Origin: Polyodon spathula
Taxonomy: Eukaryota > Chordata > Actinopteri > Acipenseriformes > Polyodontidae
Length of the DNA stretch: 64,000 bases
Assembly: GCF_017654505.1 (NCBI RefSeq)
Contig: NC_054534.1
Coordinates: 27,056,689 to 27,120,688, forward strand
Reading direction: 5' to 3'
Shown here piece after piece: positions 24,817-35,870 of this stretch. The notes beneath the pieces were generated by a model. It was not told the origin of the DNA. It searched no databases and saw only the letters and a list, made by a program, of their open reading frames with translations. The first letter of the stretch is position 1; every line of letters starts with the position of its first letter. Both the position numbers and the translations under genes were made by a program.

Positions 24817-25090
24817 AGGGAGTGGGATTGCCAGTAAACATCTAAGTCACGGCCTCATAATACAAAAAGATTTAGTTCCAATGTTTCCGTTCGTTTCAGA
24901 AAGTTTTAAAAGTGACGGCCTTAAAACTAATCTTGGGAGGTGGGTCCCCTCCAAGCTCGACAACTTGGTGCAAGCAAGGTTCAGCACCCTCTGCACATTT
25001 AACTCTCATTTATTATAAATAACTATTGAAAATATAAATAACATTTTTTGAAAATGCAGTCAATTTACAAATGTTCCCCTCTCCTAATGA
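24817..25090 (+). repeat. Dispersed repeat, copy A (shared with 27573-28175)
   Basis: GGGATTGCCAGTAAACATCT, TTCCAATGTTTC, GACGGCCTTAAAACT, TTCAGCACCCTCT, ACTCTCATTTATT and CCCCTCTCCTAATGA recur in the same order at 27573-28175. The copies differ at many positions. The family and its ends are not recognised. Confidence 0.75.
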
Positions 25091-25339
25091 AGTCTTTGAT
25101 TATTTGCCATACCGATAATGCTGAGCAGGGTTTTTGCCAGTTTTGTGGTAAAATGATTTCTGTAATTGTTCTGCAAATTGCCTTTACCTTTTTACTGGCT
25201 GTAAAATAACTTCCGTTGTGTGGATATCCCACAATTTCGTAAACTTAAAAAATCTTTGTAACAGCCCTGTCAACAAGAAGTCTTGTGCCTTTCCCACAAA
25301 CGCAATACAAAAATTTTGATTTTAAATGATAACACTATG

Positions 25340-25800
25340 TAACACAATTTTTGTTCATGGGTAGTAAGTGTTATTTCCTAATTGCTTATGCCTCAAAAGT
25401 ATAGAAAATGGCTAATATTCCCCCAAAACTTTGCTTTTGTGACCAGGACAGGGATATTTCAAAATTGTATAATTGTAAATACAGTATAATTGTAAATCTT
25501 GAAAAACTACTCACTTCTAAATCTTTTGTGGTCATTTTTGTATTACTTTAGTATAAATACATGTTAATTTGGATTCATATGTTGTTTTTTTCTAACTTTA
25601 TGTGAATGAAAAGACACACATTTGCCCGTTTTCCCATTGGAAATAGTGATATTTTGAAATATCACTGTCCTGGTCACAAAAACAAAGTCTGTGGGGAATA
25701 ATAGCCATTTTCTATACTTTTGAGGCATAAGCAATTAGGAAATAACACATACTACCCAGGAACAAAAAAAAAAAAAAAAAAAAAAAAATTGTTACACAGT
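25340..25800. repeat. Foldback dispersed repeat, copy A
   Basis: The left part (25342-25460) is the reverse complement of the right part (about 25660-25800), sharing CTAATTGCTTATGCCTCAAA and TAGAAAATGGCT. About 200 bases lie between the arms. The right half and loop match 39665-39985 in opposite orientation with few differences. An A-rich run of about 27 bases sits near the right end. This may be a non-autonomous DNA element or an incomplete palindromic insertion. Confidence 0.8.
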
Positions 25801-26934
25801 GTAATGCATGTACTGATAGAAATGTACTTTTTTAAAGTGGTTGTAGCAGTGATTTTTTTTTTGTTTTTTTACTAAAAAGTATTTGCCTGGCATATGCAAT
25901 ACTACAGTACATTTACTGTGGCATGCTGCTTGTAGCATTTTAAATCTAATGTAGAATGCTCTTTGTAGAACCTTGTAGAATGTGTTCTGTACTGCTGTGC
26001 TTATTAATGGATTCGGCTTAATTTGAGCTCATTCTTGAGCTCTTATATGAAAAAAGCCTCACTGACCTATGCAGCACTACCATGGTGTCATAATACAAAG
26101 ACAACCATACATTCATTTATAAAATGTGAATCTCTTATAACAGGAATCAAGAGCCATAGTGGTTTTCATTTTGCTGGGTATTAAACACAGCTCCAGCCCT
26201 GACAAACCAAATCTGTTTTTATACTGAAGTCTGACCAGAGAGAAAAGAGTGAAGAAGTGAGCGATGATGCAGAACATAAATTTCAAGTGATTTTCAACAT
26301 TTCTTCACCTCTCAGCAGCAATTTATTTAGACTTTTGCAATGTAGTTTCATTCAGAGAAATTTCTTCTATAGCAAGTAAAGTCTTTAAATAAAATAAATA
26401 ATGGATTTTGATGCAGTTTGCGCTTGCTGTATTTTGCAAGCTGGTCCTGCTTGTATAGTCTTTCTAAAACCTTTATGGAACGACGATGACAACAATAACA
26501 ATTGATTTTCTAACATACCATTCTCTGAAGGTCATTACAATCTGTGTTACAATAATAAAATCAGTTAAGGACATAATCATGGCAATGTACTTTCTCTTAG
26601 GTGCCTTTGAACTGGCGCCTGAGACACAAGGACATAAGAATCCCCCAGTGACTGGTGGTGCTGTTTAGCCACAGGCACATACAGTAACACAGAATCCTGT
26701 TTGTCTTAATGCTTGCTCAGCATGCATTACTCATTAGAACTGAAGAAACGGAGCTCTCCAATAATCTGAGAAATTCAATATAACCTACAGTACTGATATT
26801 GTGCATGTGCCCATGGCACATTTATTTTTAGTTATCTCACTTCATCAAGGCAACACACCTGTACACTAGATTCGTAAGGCTAGTGCACGTTTCCTGACTA
26901 TAATAATATTGTTGTGATCTCGGTTAACGCAGGC
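25801..26934. other. No gene recognised
   Basis: AT-rich sequence with short poly-T runs. No open frame or repeat worth naming. Confidence 0.5.
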
Positions 26935-27040
26935 AGGTGCATCACACAGGGCGAGGCAATCGACACACAGGCGGAGGGCGGGCACGAACCAGGGACCTCT
27001 CACACTAAAGCATAGCACCGATACCGCTGTACAAAAGAGC
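26935..27040 (-). repeat. tRNA-derived SINE-like head
   Basis: Read on the minus strand it gives CAGCGGTATCGGTGCTATGC followed about 30 bases later by CCTGGTTCGTGCCCG. These resemble the A and B boxes of a Pol III promoter in a tRNA-derived SINE. GGTTCGTGCC is close to the B-box consensus GGTTCGAATCC. I did not find a tail or target duplication. It is not an intact tRNA gene, because the stem pairing is poor. Confidence 0.45.
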
Positions 27041-27572
27041 TGACTCCATTGCAATGAGCATATATCGGGCTTATGTCACCTACCAGCCCCGCTGCTGCCT
27101 TCCCCCCCTGCATGCTACAATATTATAATGATACTCTGTAGAATGCATTGTACCATGCTAATCTCAGAGGTATCTGCAGCTATGTGTGCCTCAATACATT
27201 TAATTCATCCTTGTAAAATAAACCATGGTTGTCTCTTCTGTCCTAAGAGTTGGTTGCAGTGTTTGCAGAAAACAGTATTATACATATTAATGGTACGATA
27301 GTTTTAGAACAGTAATCAGTTACTATTATGGTTGACATATCATTAATTGGATTTTTGCTTAGCTATTGCGCCGTGGCTTCCTTGAAAGCAATGTATTTAA
27401 TAATAAACCTTATGTTAAGGATTGTTATGTTATGGATGGGGATTTTGGAATATTGCCAAGAGCCGTCTGCATTACAATGTTGACATGCCAAGTTACATTG
27501 CACACAGCTTCTCTCATCTTCTCTAAGGAACTCTTTAGTCTGAAGTGCTAGGTATGTCTCATTCTTATAAGA

Positions 27573-28175
27573 TGCGGGATTGCCAGCAAACATCCAAGTC
27601 ATGGCCTCATGATAACCAGTGCTGGCACCTATTGTATGGATGGTCGTCATAATCCCATAACAAGCATTTTCTGAAACTTTTATAGGAGGTTAGGAGTGTA
27701 AAATAGAGTAAAATAAATGTTTGGTGTGGTTTGTGCATGACGCATGTAGGTTGAAAATATTCATATAACATCGAAAGTGTATCAGATTTGAGCCACATGC
27801 AACCCGAAGTGTCTATAGGAGGCTAGCAGTACAGATTGGTGAAGATTGATACAAAATCAAGGCAGTTATAGTGTTATAGTTTGACAGACTGATAGACAGA
27901 TAGACAGACAGATGGGCACAATCAGTGCATAAGGATCCCTATTTTTTGGAAGGACGACCCTATAAAGGGATTTAATTCCAATGTTTCAGAAACTTTACAT
28001 GTGACAGCCTTAAAACTTGCCCTGGGAAGTGGGTTCCCTCAAAGATTCAGCACCCTCTGGGCAGGGCTTTTATTAGGCTATCCTCTAGATAATCCACCCA
28101 CTCTCATTTATTGCGAATAATTCTATAAAAATGTTTGTAAATGCAGTCAGTTTATAAATGGGCCCCTCTCCTAAT
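27573..28175 (+). repeat. Dispersed repeat, copy B, split by about 340 bp of other sequence
   Basis: The first 50 bases match the start of the copy at 24.8 kb. The match then breaks at about 27620 and resumes at 27956 with TTTAATTCCAATGTTTCAGA. The intervening 340 bases include a GATAGACAGA-type tract and look like a later insertion or a segment lost from copy A. Confidence 0.7.
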
Positions 28176-29420
28176 GATTACTACGCTTGTAATATGGAGT
28201 GGATGCAAGTGTGAGGCGGTAGAACAAAGTACAGCAGCTGCTAGAGGCCAGTTCAGTACTCATACTCATCATCACCGGCATAAAAATAAAGGGCTCCCTC
28301 GTCATGTATCACACAAAAAACTGTGAAACATTGAAAACAGTAAATTAGTGAAGCACCCGAATACAGTTTGATTGTTTACTGTCAACACTCCCTAACTATG
28401 AATTATCCATATTTATTGAATGGGGAAATAAGAATATATTTCACTATAAGGTGAAAATTACAAGCAGTATTTGTTTTATTTATTTAATAGAGAGTACTCA
28501 AATCAACTATGGATGCTTGTATATGAAAGGTTGTTCCTTGTTAAAATATGTAAGCTTCTACAGGGCATTTTGCTGATTTAGAATGGAATTTCCTCTGTTA
28601 TATGTATTGTATTTACATTGCTTTGTTTAGCAATTATTTGGTCATGACCCTGCATTAGCCAGTATGGGCCAATTAAATATGAGAGTCAGAACTTCCCTGT
28701 TCTCTGTTATTTTTATAACATATTTGTTACAGGCTATTTAGTGAGATTGAAGCCGTTACAATTAAGAAAACCTCAGCACCCAAGAGAAAACACTGCACTG
28801 GAGGTAAAACCCTAATAGAATGGAACCATACAATTATATTATTAATTGTACAGTTTCATTTGAGTAAATACTGTACATACTTTATAAATATTAAGTAATA
28901 AAGGATTTTTATATCTCATTTGACAAAATTTATTGTGAGGGTCAATTCATGTTGGATTCACGTTGTCTGAGTGAAGGCAGTGCACAATGGGGTATGAGAT
29001 ATGGATATCTGTTTGATTTTTTCTCACTTGCCAGGAAAAAAACAAAAACAAAAACAAACAAAAAAAAAAAAAAAACAAGACCAAAATTATGTGCATTCAA
29101 AATTCAGTGGTTCAGGACAACCTCCACAACTTGAGTGAATTACAAATAGATTTTTGGAACTGAGTGTGCATGTTGCTGCTTGTAACCTGGTTGGACAGGC
29201 AACTATATCAGTAGGCCTGTTGTAAATGCTACGTGCACCACAGCTTAGAAATTCAGTGTGCATTTCACAGTTTCTCCAGAAGCATGGGATGGTTAGGTTT
29301 CATTTGATTTTTGAATGAACAGCCACTTGTCCACAAAGGCTTTCACTGTCTTGTCTTGGAGGAATCCCTAGAGTGATAACACAGCAGAACTGAACTGCAT
29401 ACCTGGCACTCAATCTAAGA

Positions 29421-29423
29421 GAA

Positions 29424-29499
<76 letters not shown>
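29421..29499. repeat. AG dinucleotide microsatellite
   Basis: About 37 near-perfect AG units. The Ser-Leu open frame across it on the minus strand is a by-product of the repeat. Confidence 0.95.
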
Positions 29500-29502
<3 letters not shown>

Positions 29503-31828
29503 GCTGTTTACTCTGATGTGATTTCCCTTGTTTGCAGAGGCTTTACACTTGCCTACTTCAACCTTTACCCCTCCCTTCATGAATTTCTGAAAAAATAATG
29601 AACCTGTTTTCTTTATACGTCTTGTGATACAGAACTGAATCTGCATAGTTCTTCATATTGACTTTTTTCACCTTAAATAGAAACTTGCTATTCATATGAA
29701 ATACCACAGTTCTTCCCTGCAGCATTACGGAAATGTGAAATCGCACAATTCTTCTTGTTTAGAATCACTAAACGGACGCAGCTCTCCCACCTGCGAGCAA
29801 CAGCCACATGGAATAAAAAACAATGGGAATATCCATGTTTTGTATAATTTGTAAACTTCATTTAAAGTTGTGCATTTTGTCATCCAGAATATATTTATTT
29901 AGAACACTTCACATAAAATGCTGATTTACGATTATATGTCGTGTGGGTATAAATCAAATGGCATGGATTTAAAAATAAATAAATAAATAAATCGCACTAA
30001 TCATTTACCCTCATTCGGGAGGATATTTTGCAACAGCTTATTCTGTACAACTCTTTTAATGTGCATTTTGCAATAATTTTTTTTTTTTTTTGGTTAACAC
30101 GAAAAAACCCTTTTTCTCCTTTTTTTTTAATGGTGCGGTGGGTGTAGTAGACTTGTCAGCTCATGATGTATAGGCTCTGTAGGGTTAGTTGCAATTTACT
30201 TTTGTATGTGTTTTTGGATTTTAGTGGATTGGACACAGATGTTAAAAGCCAAGGACGCATTACAAATCCGCAATCACCTATGGAAACTTTATTGTAATAT
30301 CTAATATGCTGTTTTCTATACCAAGATTTCATTATTTTCTCTTAGGTTTTTATTTGTGTAATTAAAACAAAATCTACAGTAGATGTCAACTGTCATATAA
30401 TGTACATATCCAGAGTTCATAGGCTACAGTTTCATTGATAATTTCTTGGTAGTAACATTACATCACGCCAAAAAATGAATTAGTCACAGTACTGCTCATT
30501 AAGATATTAACATAATTTCGTAAATCAACATAATTTCATAAATCACATTAGCACGATTATTTAGAAACAAAATAAGCATAACGAAGGCTTGAAAATGCCA
30601 AAATCAGTGCTACATACTGGTTTATTGATTAACACTGGAGTTATCATTTACAACCTCTTGAAAATCCTGCCCAAAGTAATGCAGTGGGACAGGTTATTGG
30701 TTACACTCTGGTGTATGTTTGAGAGCTCGCTAGAGGCCCTGTGCATGGGTACACCCCAAGAGACTGTGTGCTCTTCAGTCATGAAGGATATGTGGAGGCC
30801 TTGTATGTGTGCAGTCCCATGTGAGCTGACTGACAACTGCAAGTACTTTGAAGCCCTAGGGCTGCAGAGTGTGAACATTGCAAGAAAGGCAAAGGCAGAT
30901 GGTCTACTGCTATAGAGTGTGGATGGAGGTTATTTCACAGAATAGGAGGTGAATTGGGGTTTAATGGCAGTAATACATCTACTGAGTGGCTGGGTGTAGT
31001 ATTGACCTGGGGAACAAAGGCAGCTGACACTTTAAGGGTGTGGTGAGGAGTCATGACCATGCTACAAAAAAAAATAGATAAATGTTTGGTTAGGGATTGT
31101 TTTGATTAATTCATAACAATCGTGATTTAAATCGATTTGCAGCAGGGAGATTTTTGGGATGGAGTTTATACAGGTGCTTCTGAAAATATATATGGTTTGT
31201 CTCCAAAAAAAAGTTTTTTGTTTATTTAAAAAACAATAAACAAGATATAAACTAAATATTATATTCATGAAATATTTTTAAATCAAAATAATGTAATACA
31301 GCTCTATTCAAATGTGTGCTCTTTTTAGTTTCTGCTCATTTTATTGATTCTACATCTACTAATTTGAACTTCATAAGTCAATGCATATTATTTTGCCTGA
31401 CTTGGTTTCATTTCTACCAATATATTTTCATTTGTACAGATGTACAGTAAATGTAAATGCATTTGGAGCCTCTTTAATTCTACATGCCTCTCACACTGGA
31501 GAGCAGGCTGTTTAAACACTGGCTAGCAAATCTTCTGAACAAAGATAGACTTTTCATTTTGGTCAAACATGCTTTACTTTGTCAGCACTACTTTGTGCTA
31601 TGGATTTCTCTATATTTCGACTGTTGACTGTTCCTTTTTACAGTAGATGGAATACTAATTGCTTATTGACTCACTGTGTGTGGATTTAGCTGGGCAAGGT
31701 GTTTTTTAAAGGAACCAATGTAGTAGATAATGACATACAGGACTACATGTGATAAGCCATAAAAACTTCACAGCAATATTTTTTTGAATGTTGTAATATT
31801 GTAAGAACATGTTCCATAATCCGGAAAG

Positions 31829-31960
31829 GCATTTGACAAGTTACTGACCATAGACAGCCATCCAAGTCTGGTTTTGATTACCTGCAACCCAAAACTTTTC
31901 ACAAGTTACTGACCCTAGACAGCCCTCCGGGTGTGGTTTTGATGATCTGCAACCCAAGCC
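31829..31960. repeat. Diverged tandem duplication of about 65 bp
   Basis: ACAAGTTACTGACCATAGACAG to CTGCAACCCAA is followed directly by a second copy with about eight differences. No function is evident. Confidence 0.8.
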
Positions 31961-34817
31961 GAAGTTTGTTTCTTATCCTACTTTGCTGGCCTTTACACAA
32001 CGGGTTGGATTATCATCAGAATGGTCCAAAGTCAATCTGGTATCTGTCAGAGTGATGCAGTCGGGCATAGCTGACTTGGGCAACTAACACATAATTATTG
32101 ATTACCTAGTAAGAATTTTATTGGGCCATGTACTGTATATTAAAAACAATATTTAAAAAATAGAAACACAGAAATTGGTATCACTGTATCTTTTAACTGT
32201 GCCATGAAGAAATTATGTTCTCTGCAACAATTTAGATGTTGAACAGAAGAATATGAGCGCACCACCTACTGGCTGGAATTTATCACTGTAGTACATGCAT
32301 TAGAAAAAAAGGTAGTGCGTGCTAGGACATCTGAGTGTGTATTGTATACTATACCACTGATATGAACAGTAACAAGAACAATAGCAAAACAAACATGATA
32401 ACTGACAGGGGGAGAGGTGAGGATAATGAATGAGCATGTTGTTGAAGATTTCTTTACAAAGTACATTTTTTTGATGTGTGATAAAGTAGGACTTGATTTG
32501 GCTCTAAAATTGTTTTTTAACCTAAAAAATATAACATCTTATAATCAGGACCCCCAACAATAAACAATAGCACCTGTAAATTATTATAGTGTTGATTTAA
32601 TTAACACGTCTTGTAATACAAAAAAACAGCAAATATTATTGTGTTGTGAATGACAAATAACTAATGATCAAAAACCTTTTGCTCATACCAAATAGTATAT
32701 GGTGGTTATTATTTGCTATAAAGCCAGTCTGGTGTCCCTAATTAGGTAACTGAAATATTACTTGATAATCTATACAAACAACAGCAAGTTTATGAATGCT
32801 TCATAATATGCAGAGATGAGTTATCGCATTGTCTGCTAAATCTCTGATGTGCTTTAATCTGCTTTACCCTTTTCTCCTCTTTCCTTCCAGCTTTTGTAAG
32901 CAGTGACTTTGTTCATTTACACAAATTTTTGTTGATGGTGTAATGGTCTGGGGAACGACTTTGAAAAGAAAGATACATCTATGGTAGTTTATTTAGTCTT
33001 CAGACATGCATTATGAACTGATAAAAACACAATTTACTGTAGCCTGCTGTGGATTGGCATGCAGGCAGGCTCCTCCCTGTGTCAAAAAAGATACCTGTAT
33101 TATTCACAGGTGGAACCTTCTCTTGACTTGCTCCTGCACCTCCCCTTTGTCAAAACTGGGGGCCACATCCAAGGACCCCCCCCCCCCCCTGTGCCAAATA
33201 TCAAATCTCTTTGCTACCCACAACACATGCCTGCTCCTGCCAGGCCAATATGAATTTGAAAGTTTGTGAAAGGTGACGAACTGATGGTACTAGACTTTGA
33301 AGTCCTCCATTAGGCACACTACTGAACCACACAGCAGGTGCCGCACAGTGCAGAAATGTCAGCTACCCCACTCTGCTTCATAGGGCATAAAAACAAATGT
33401 CACATAGGAATGATTACTGTATGCTCTGGTACATGGAGTATTCTACGCACATTAAGGTAAATGTACTCTAAACTATGCATTTTATTTTCTTGGCAATCTT
33501 TTGAGTTGTATAATAAAACTAATAAATCATTTGAAAAGGATGGTGGATGCTTTGCCAGTTCTGACCTTTTTTAGCTGTACTACAATCAATAAAAGCAGAA
33601 AGCCATTGAGCACAATGTATAAAGGCAATTTGCGAGACAGCTTGTAACAATAACAGGAACTGACAAGACAGCTGGTGTTACATAAACTTCGCCTTAGATT
33701 TGTATACAAAGATTTGCTTCCCATATTTTCAAACTTTTAAATTTATAAAAAAAAAGAAAAGTTAAATGTCCCTTTATTCAGACTTTTCTTCTGCTGGGAA
33801 TTTTCTTCTATGAATAATTCAGCTAAATGAGTGCTCTGGTTACTGGTAGCTAGTGGTAAAAGTCTGACAGTTGTAACCACATAAAAAAAGACAAAAGGAG
33901 GAGAAACTGCTGATAACATTTGGCAGAGATAAAATAGCATGCTGCAGTAAGGGGAGTGGTGGCAGCTGTGTGGGGGAGTTTCTAAGACAGTCTAGGCTCA
34001 ATAAACACAGATTGTACACATAGGGGTGTAATAAAGAAAGAATGATAGACTACAGGGTGAGATGGTGAGATGTTATGCAAATCCATTCGTTAATCCAAGG
34101 GGTTTATCTAGAGTCAGTTACACAACATTTTTTTTTGTTTTACTTTCTGTATTTTGTTAGTTGATATGACCTGCTGTATGAACAGATAATGTTGTTTTCA
34201 GAACAGCCCAGTATTCTTTCCAGAATTAGACCATATCTTCTGCTCCTGGTGGAAAATATACAAAGTGTGCTGGTGTTCTTGTGTGGGTATTTATAGCTAC
34301 TGTGCTTTTACTGCCATTTACTTCAAATGTAGAGATGTTCATGGGGTTAGAGGCCTCCCTTGTGACCAGTTCATGGATAATATGACCTGGATGTCCGTTA
34401 GCTTGATCTGCTTAATAATTCTGTTCATTTGGATCCAATGGCATTTCAGTGAGCTGTTAAAATTGATTCTGGTGGTTATTTCTATGTGTCGAGTAAGACC
34501 CTGCACTTTTGTTTGGTTGAGAGGAACTCCTTGGATCACATCAAAGTGTAACAGGCAGTGAGTGAACAGACCACCTTGCAGGCCCCTATCACCTCAGCTT
34601 CTTAGCAACTGTACAAAAGGATCGGTCTCCCTGGATGATCAAATTTTGGAAGCTTGTTTGTACCCTTGTGTGTTACGATACATTGCAGACAAACCTCTTC
34701 AAAATAGACCTCCATCTGGTCACAAGTTTGGATTTGAGTTGTGGGTGTACAAAGTCTGTTGTGCCAGTTATTGATTTTTCCACTGAAAAAAAAAAAAACA
34801 TCCTACTCACATGAACA

Positions 34818-35160
34818 CCCTGCAATGTATAAACTGATCACATCTACCACCCTGCAATGTATAAACTGATCACATCTACCACCCTGCAATGTACAAACTG
34901 ATCACATCTACCACCCTGCAATGTATAAACTGATCACATCTACCAACCTGCAATGTATAAACTGATCACATCTACCACCCTGCAATGTATAAACTGATCA
35001 CATCTACCACCCTGCAATGTATAAACTGATCACATCTACCAACCTGCAATGTATAAACTGATCACATCTACCACCCTGCAATGTATAAACTGATCACATC
35101 TACCACCCTGCAATGTATAAACTGATCACATCTACCAACCTGCAATGTATAAACTGATCA
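34818..35160 (+). repeat. 32-bp minisatellite, 11 units
   Basis: The unit starts CTGCAATGTATAAACTGATC and ends CATCTACCAC. Starts occur every 32 bases from 34820 to 35140, 11 in all, with only a C/A change near the unit junction and one TATA to TACA change. The last unit runs directly into the dispersed repeat at 35140. The motif GTATAAACTGATCAC is part of that repeat, so the array appears to have expanded from its edge. Confidence 0.97.
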
Positions 35161-35345
35161 CCCTTTCCTCAGGATGCTCCTATAGTATCTTCCATTTTAT
35201 TATTTCCTTAACCTAATCTTATGAATTGTTAATGAAACTACCAATTTCCCTGTCTCTAAAGTTAAGGGAATTAAAATATAAATGTTAAAATATCTTCAGC
35301 CCATATATTAATCAATGAAATCCTAACTAAACCCTAATGTTAAAC
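35140..35345 (+). repeat. Dispersed repeat, copy B (shared with 14487-14720)
   Basis: Aligns by eye along its length with the segment at 14.5 kb; see that entry for shared words. The left edge coincides with the last minisatellite unit. Confidence 0.65.
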
Positions 35346-35489
35346 TCATCTTTGCTTGAAAAGAAGTAAAAAATAATAAAAAAAAAACTTCTTGCCCCTT
35401 AAAAAATAAATAATCATAGCATATTCCCAACCCAAACATGAAGCCTGTTGCACACAGTTGAAGCGCCACTACCCCATTGCCATTAGGAG

Positions 35490-35870
35490 GGTTATTATTT
35501 ATTTCTTAGCAGACTCCCTTATCCATGGCAACCATTGTTACAAAATATCAGATTACAGATATGAACAGTTATAAATAAGTAGTACATAAGAGAAAATTAG
35601 AATAAGAGAAAATAAAATACAGTAAGTAAATACTTTTGAGAGCACTTTCGACTAAGAGCAGTTGAACTTATAGTAAAAATATTTGTCTATAAGAGTAAAG
35701 TCCATTAATAGCAAGTAGTAAGTACAATAAATGTGTAAGAATGATTTAAAATAAGAGCAATTTACAAAAAACGTGAATACGGTTAACTTTAGTACAAGAT
35801 ACAGAAATTATACTCATAATTGAGAGCAGTAGTAGAAAACAGGAATGTGGCGCAGTTAAGTGAAAGTACA
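35490..35870 (-). repeat. LINE-tail or SINE-type dispersed repeat, minus-strand copy
   Basis: Read on the minus strand it ends with CTTATCC-type tail sequence (GGATAAGGGAGTCTGCTAAG then AAATAAATAA). Upstream it contains ACTGCTCTTAGTCGAAAGTG and TGATATTTTGTAACAA. The same blocks in the same order occur on the plus strand at 50255-50595. A 3' tail GGATAAGGGCGTCTGCTAA is, from memory, common in fish L2-type LINEs and their SINEs. No reverse transcriptase sequence is present. Confidence 0.75.

Larger units (their letters stand above)
28176..34817. other. No gene recognised; a few simple repeats
   Basis: A long AT-rich stretch. The only open frame above 100 codons (30589-30915, plus) has no family resemblance. 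It contains the AG tract and the 65-bp duplication listed separately, plus several poly-A, poly-T and poly-C runs. Confidence 0.45.

Noticed and set aside
26935..27040. Functional tRNA gene
   Set aside because: A- and B-box-like words are present, but the cloverleaf pairing is poor; a SINE head is more likely.
30589..30915. 108-codon open frame
   Set aside because: Composition is less biased than its neighbours, but no family resemblance or exon structure could be seen.
34265..34561. 98-codon frame with hydrophobic stretches that looks membrane-like
   Set aside because: Hydrophobicity follows from T-rich DNA. No family motif or exon boundaries were seen.
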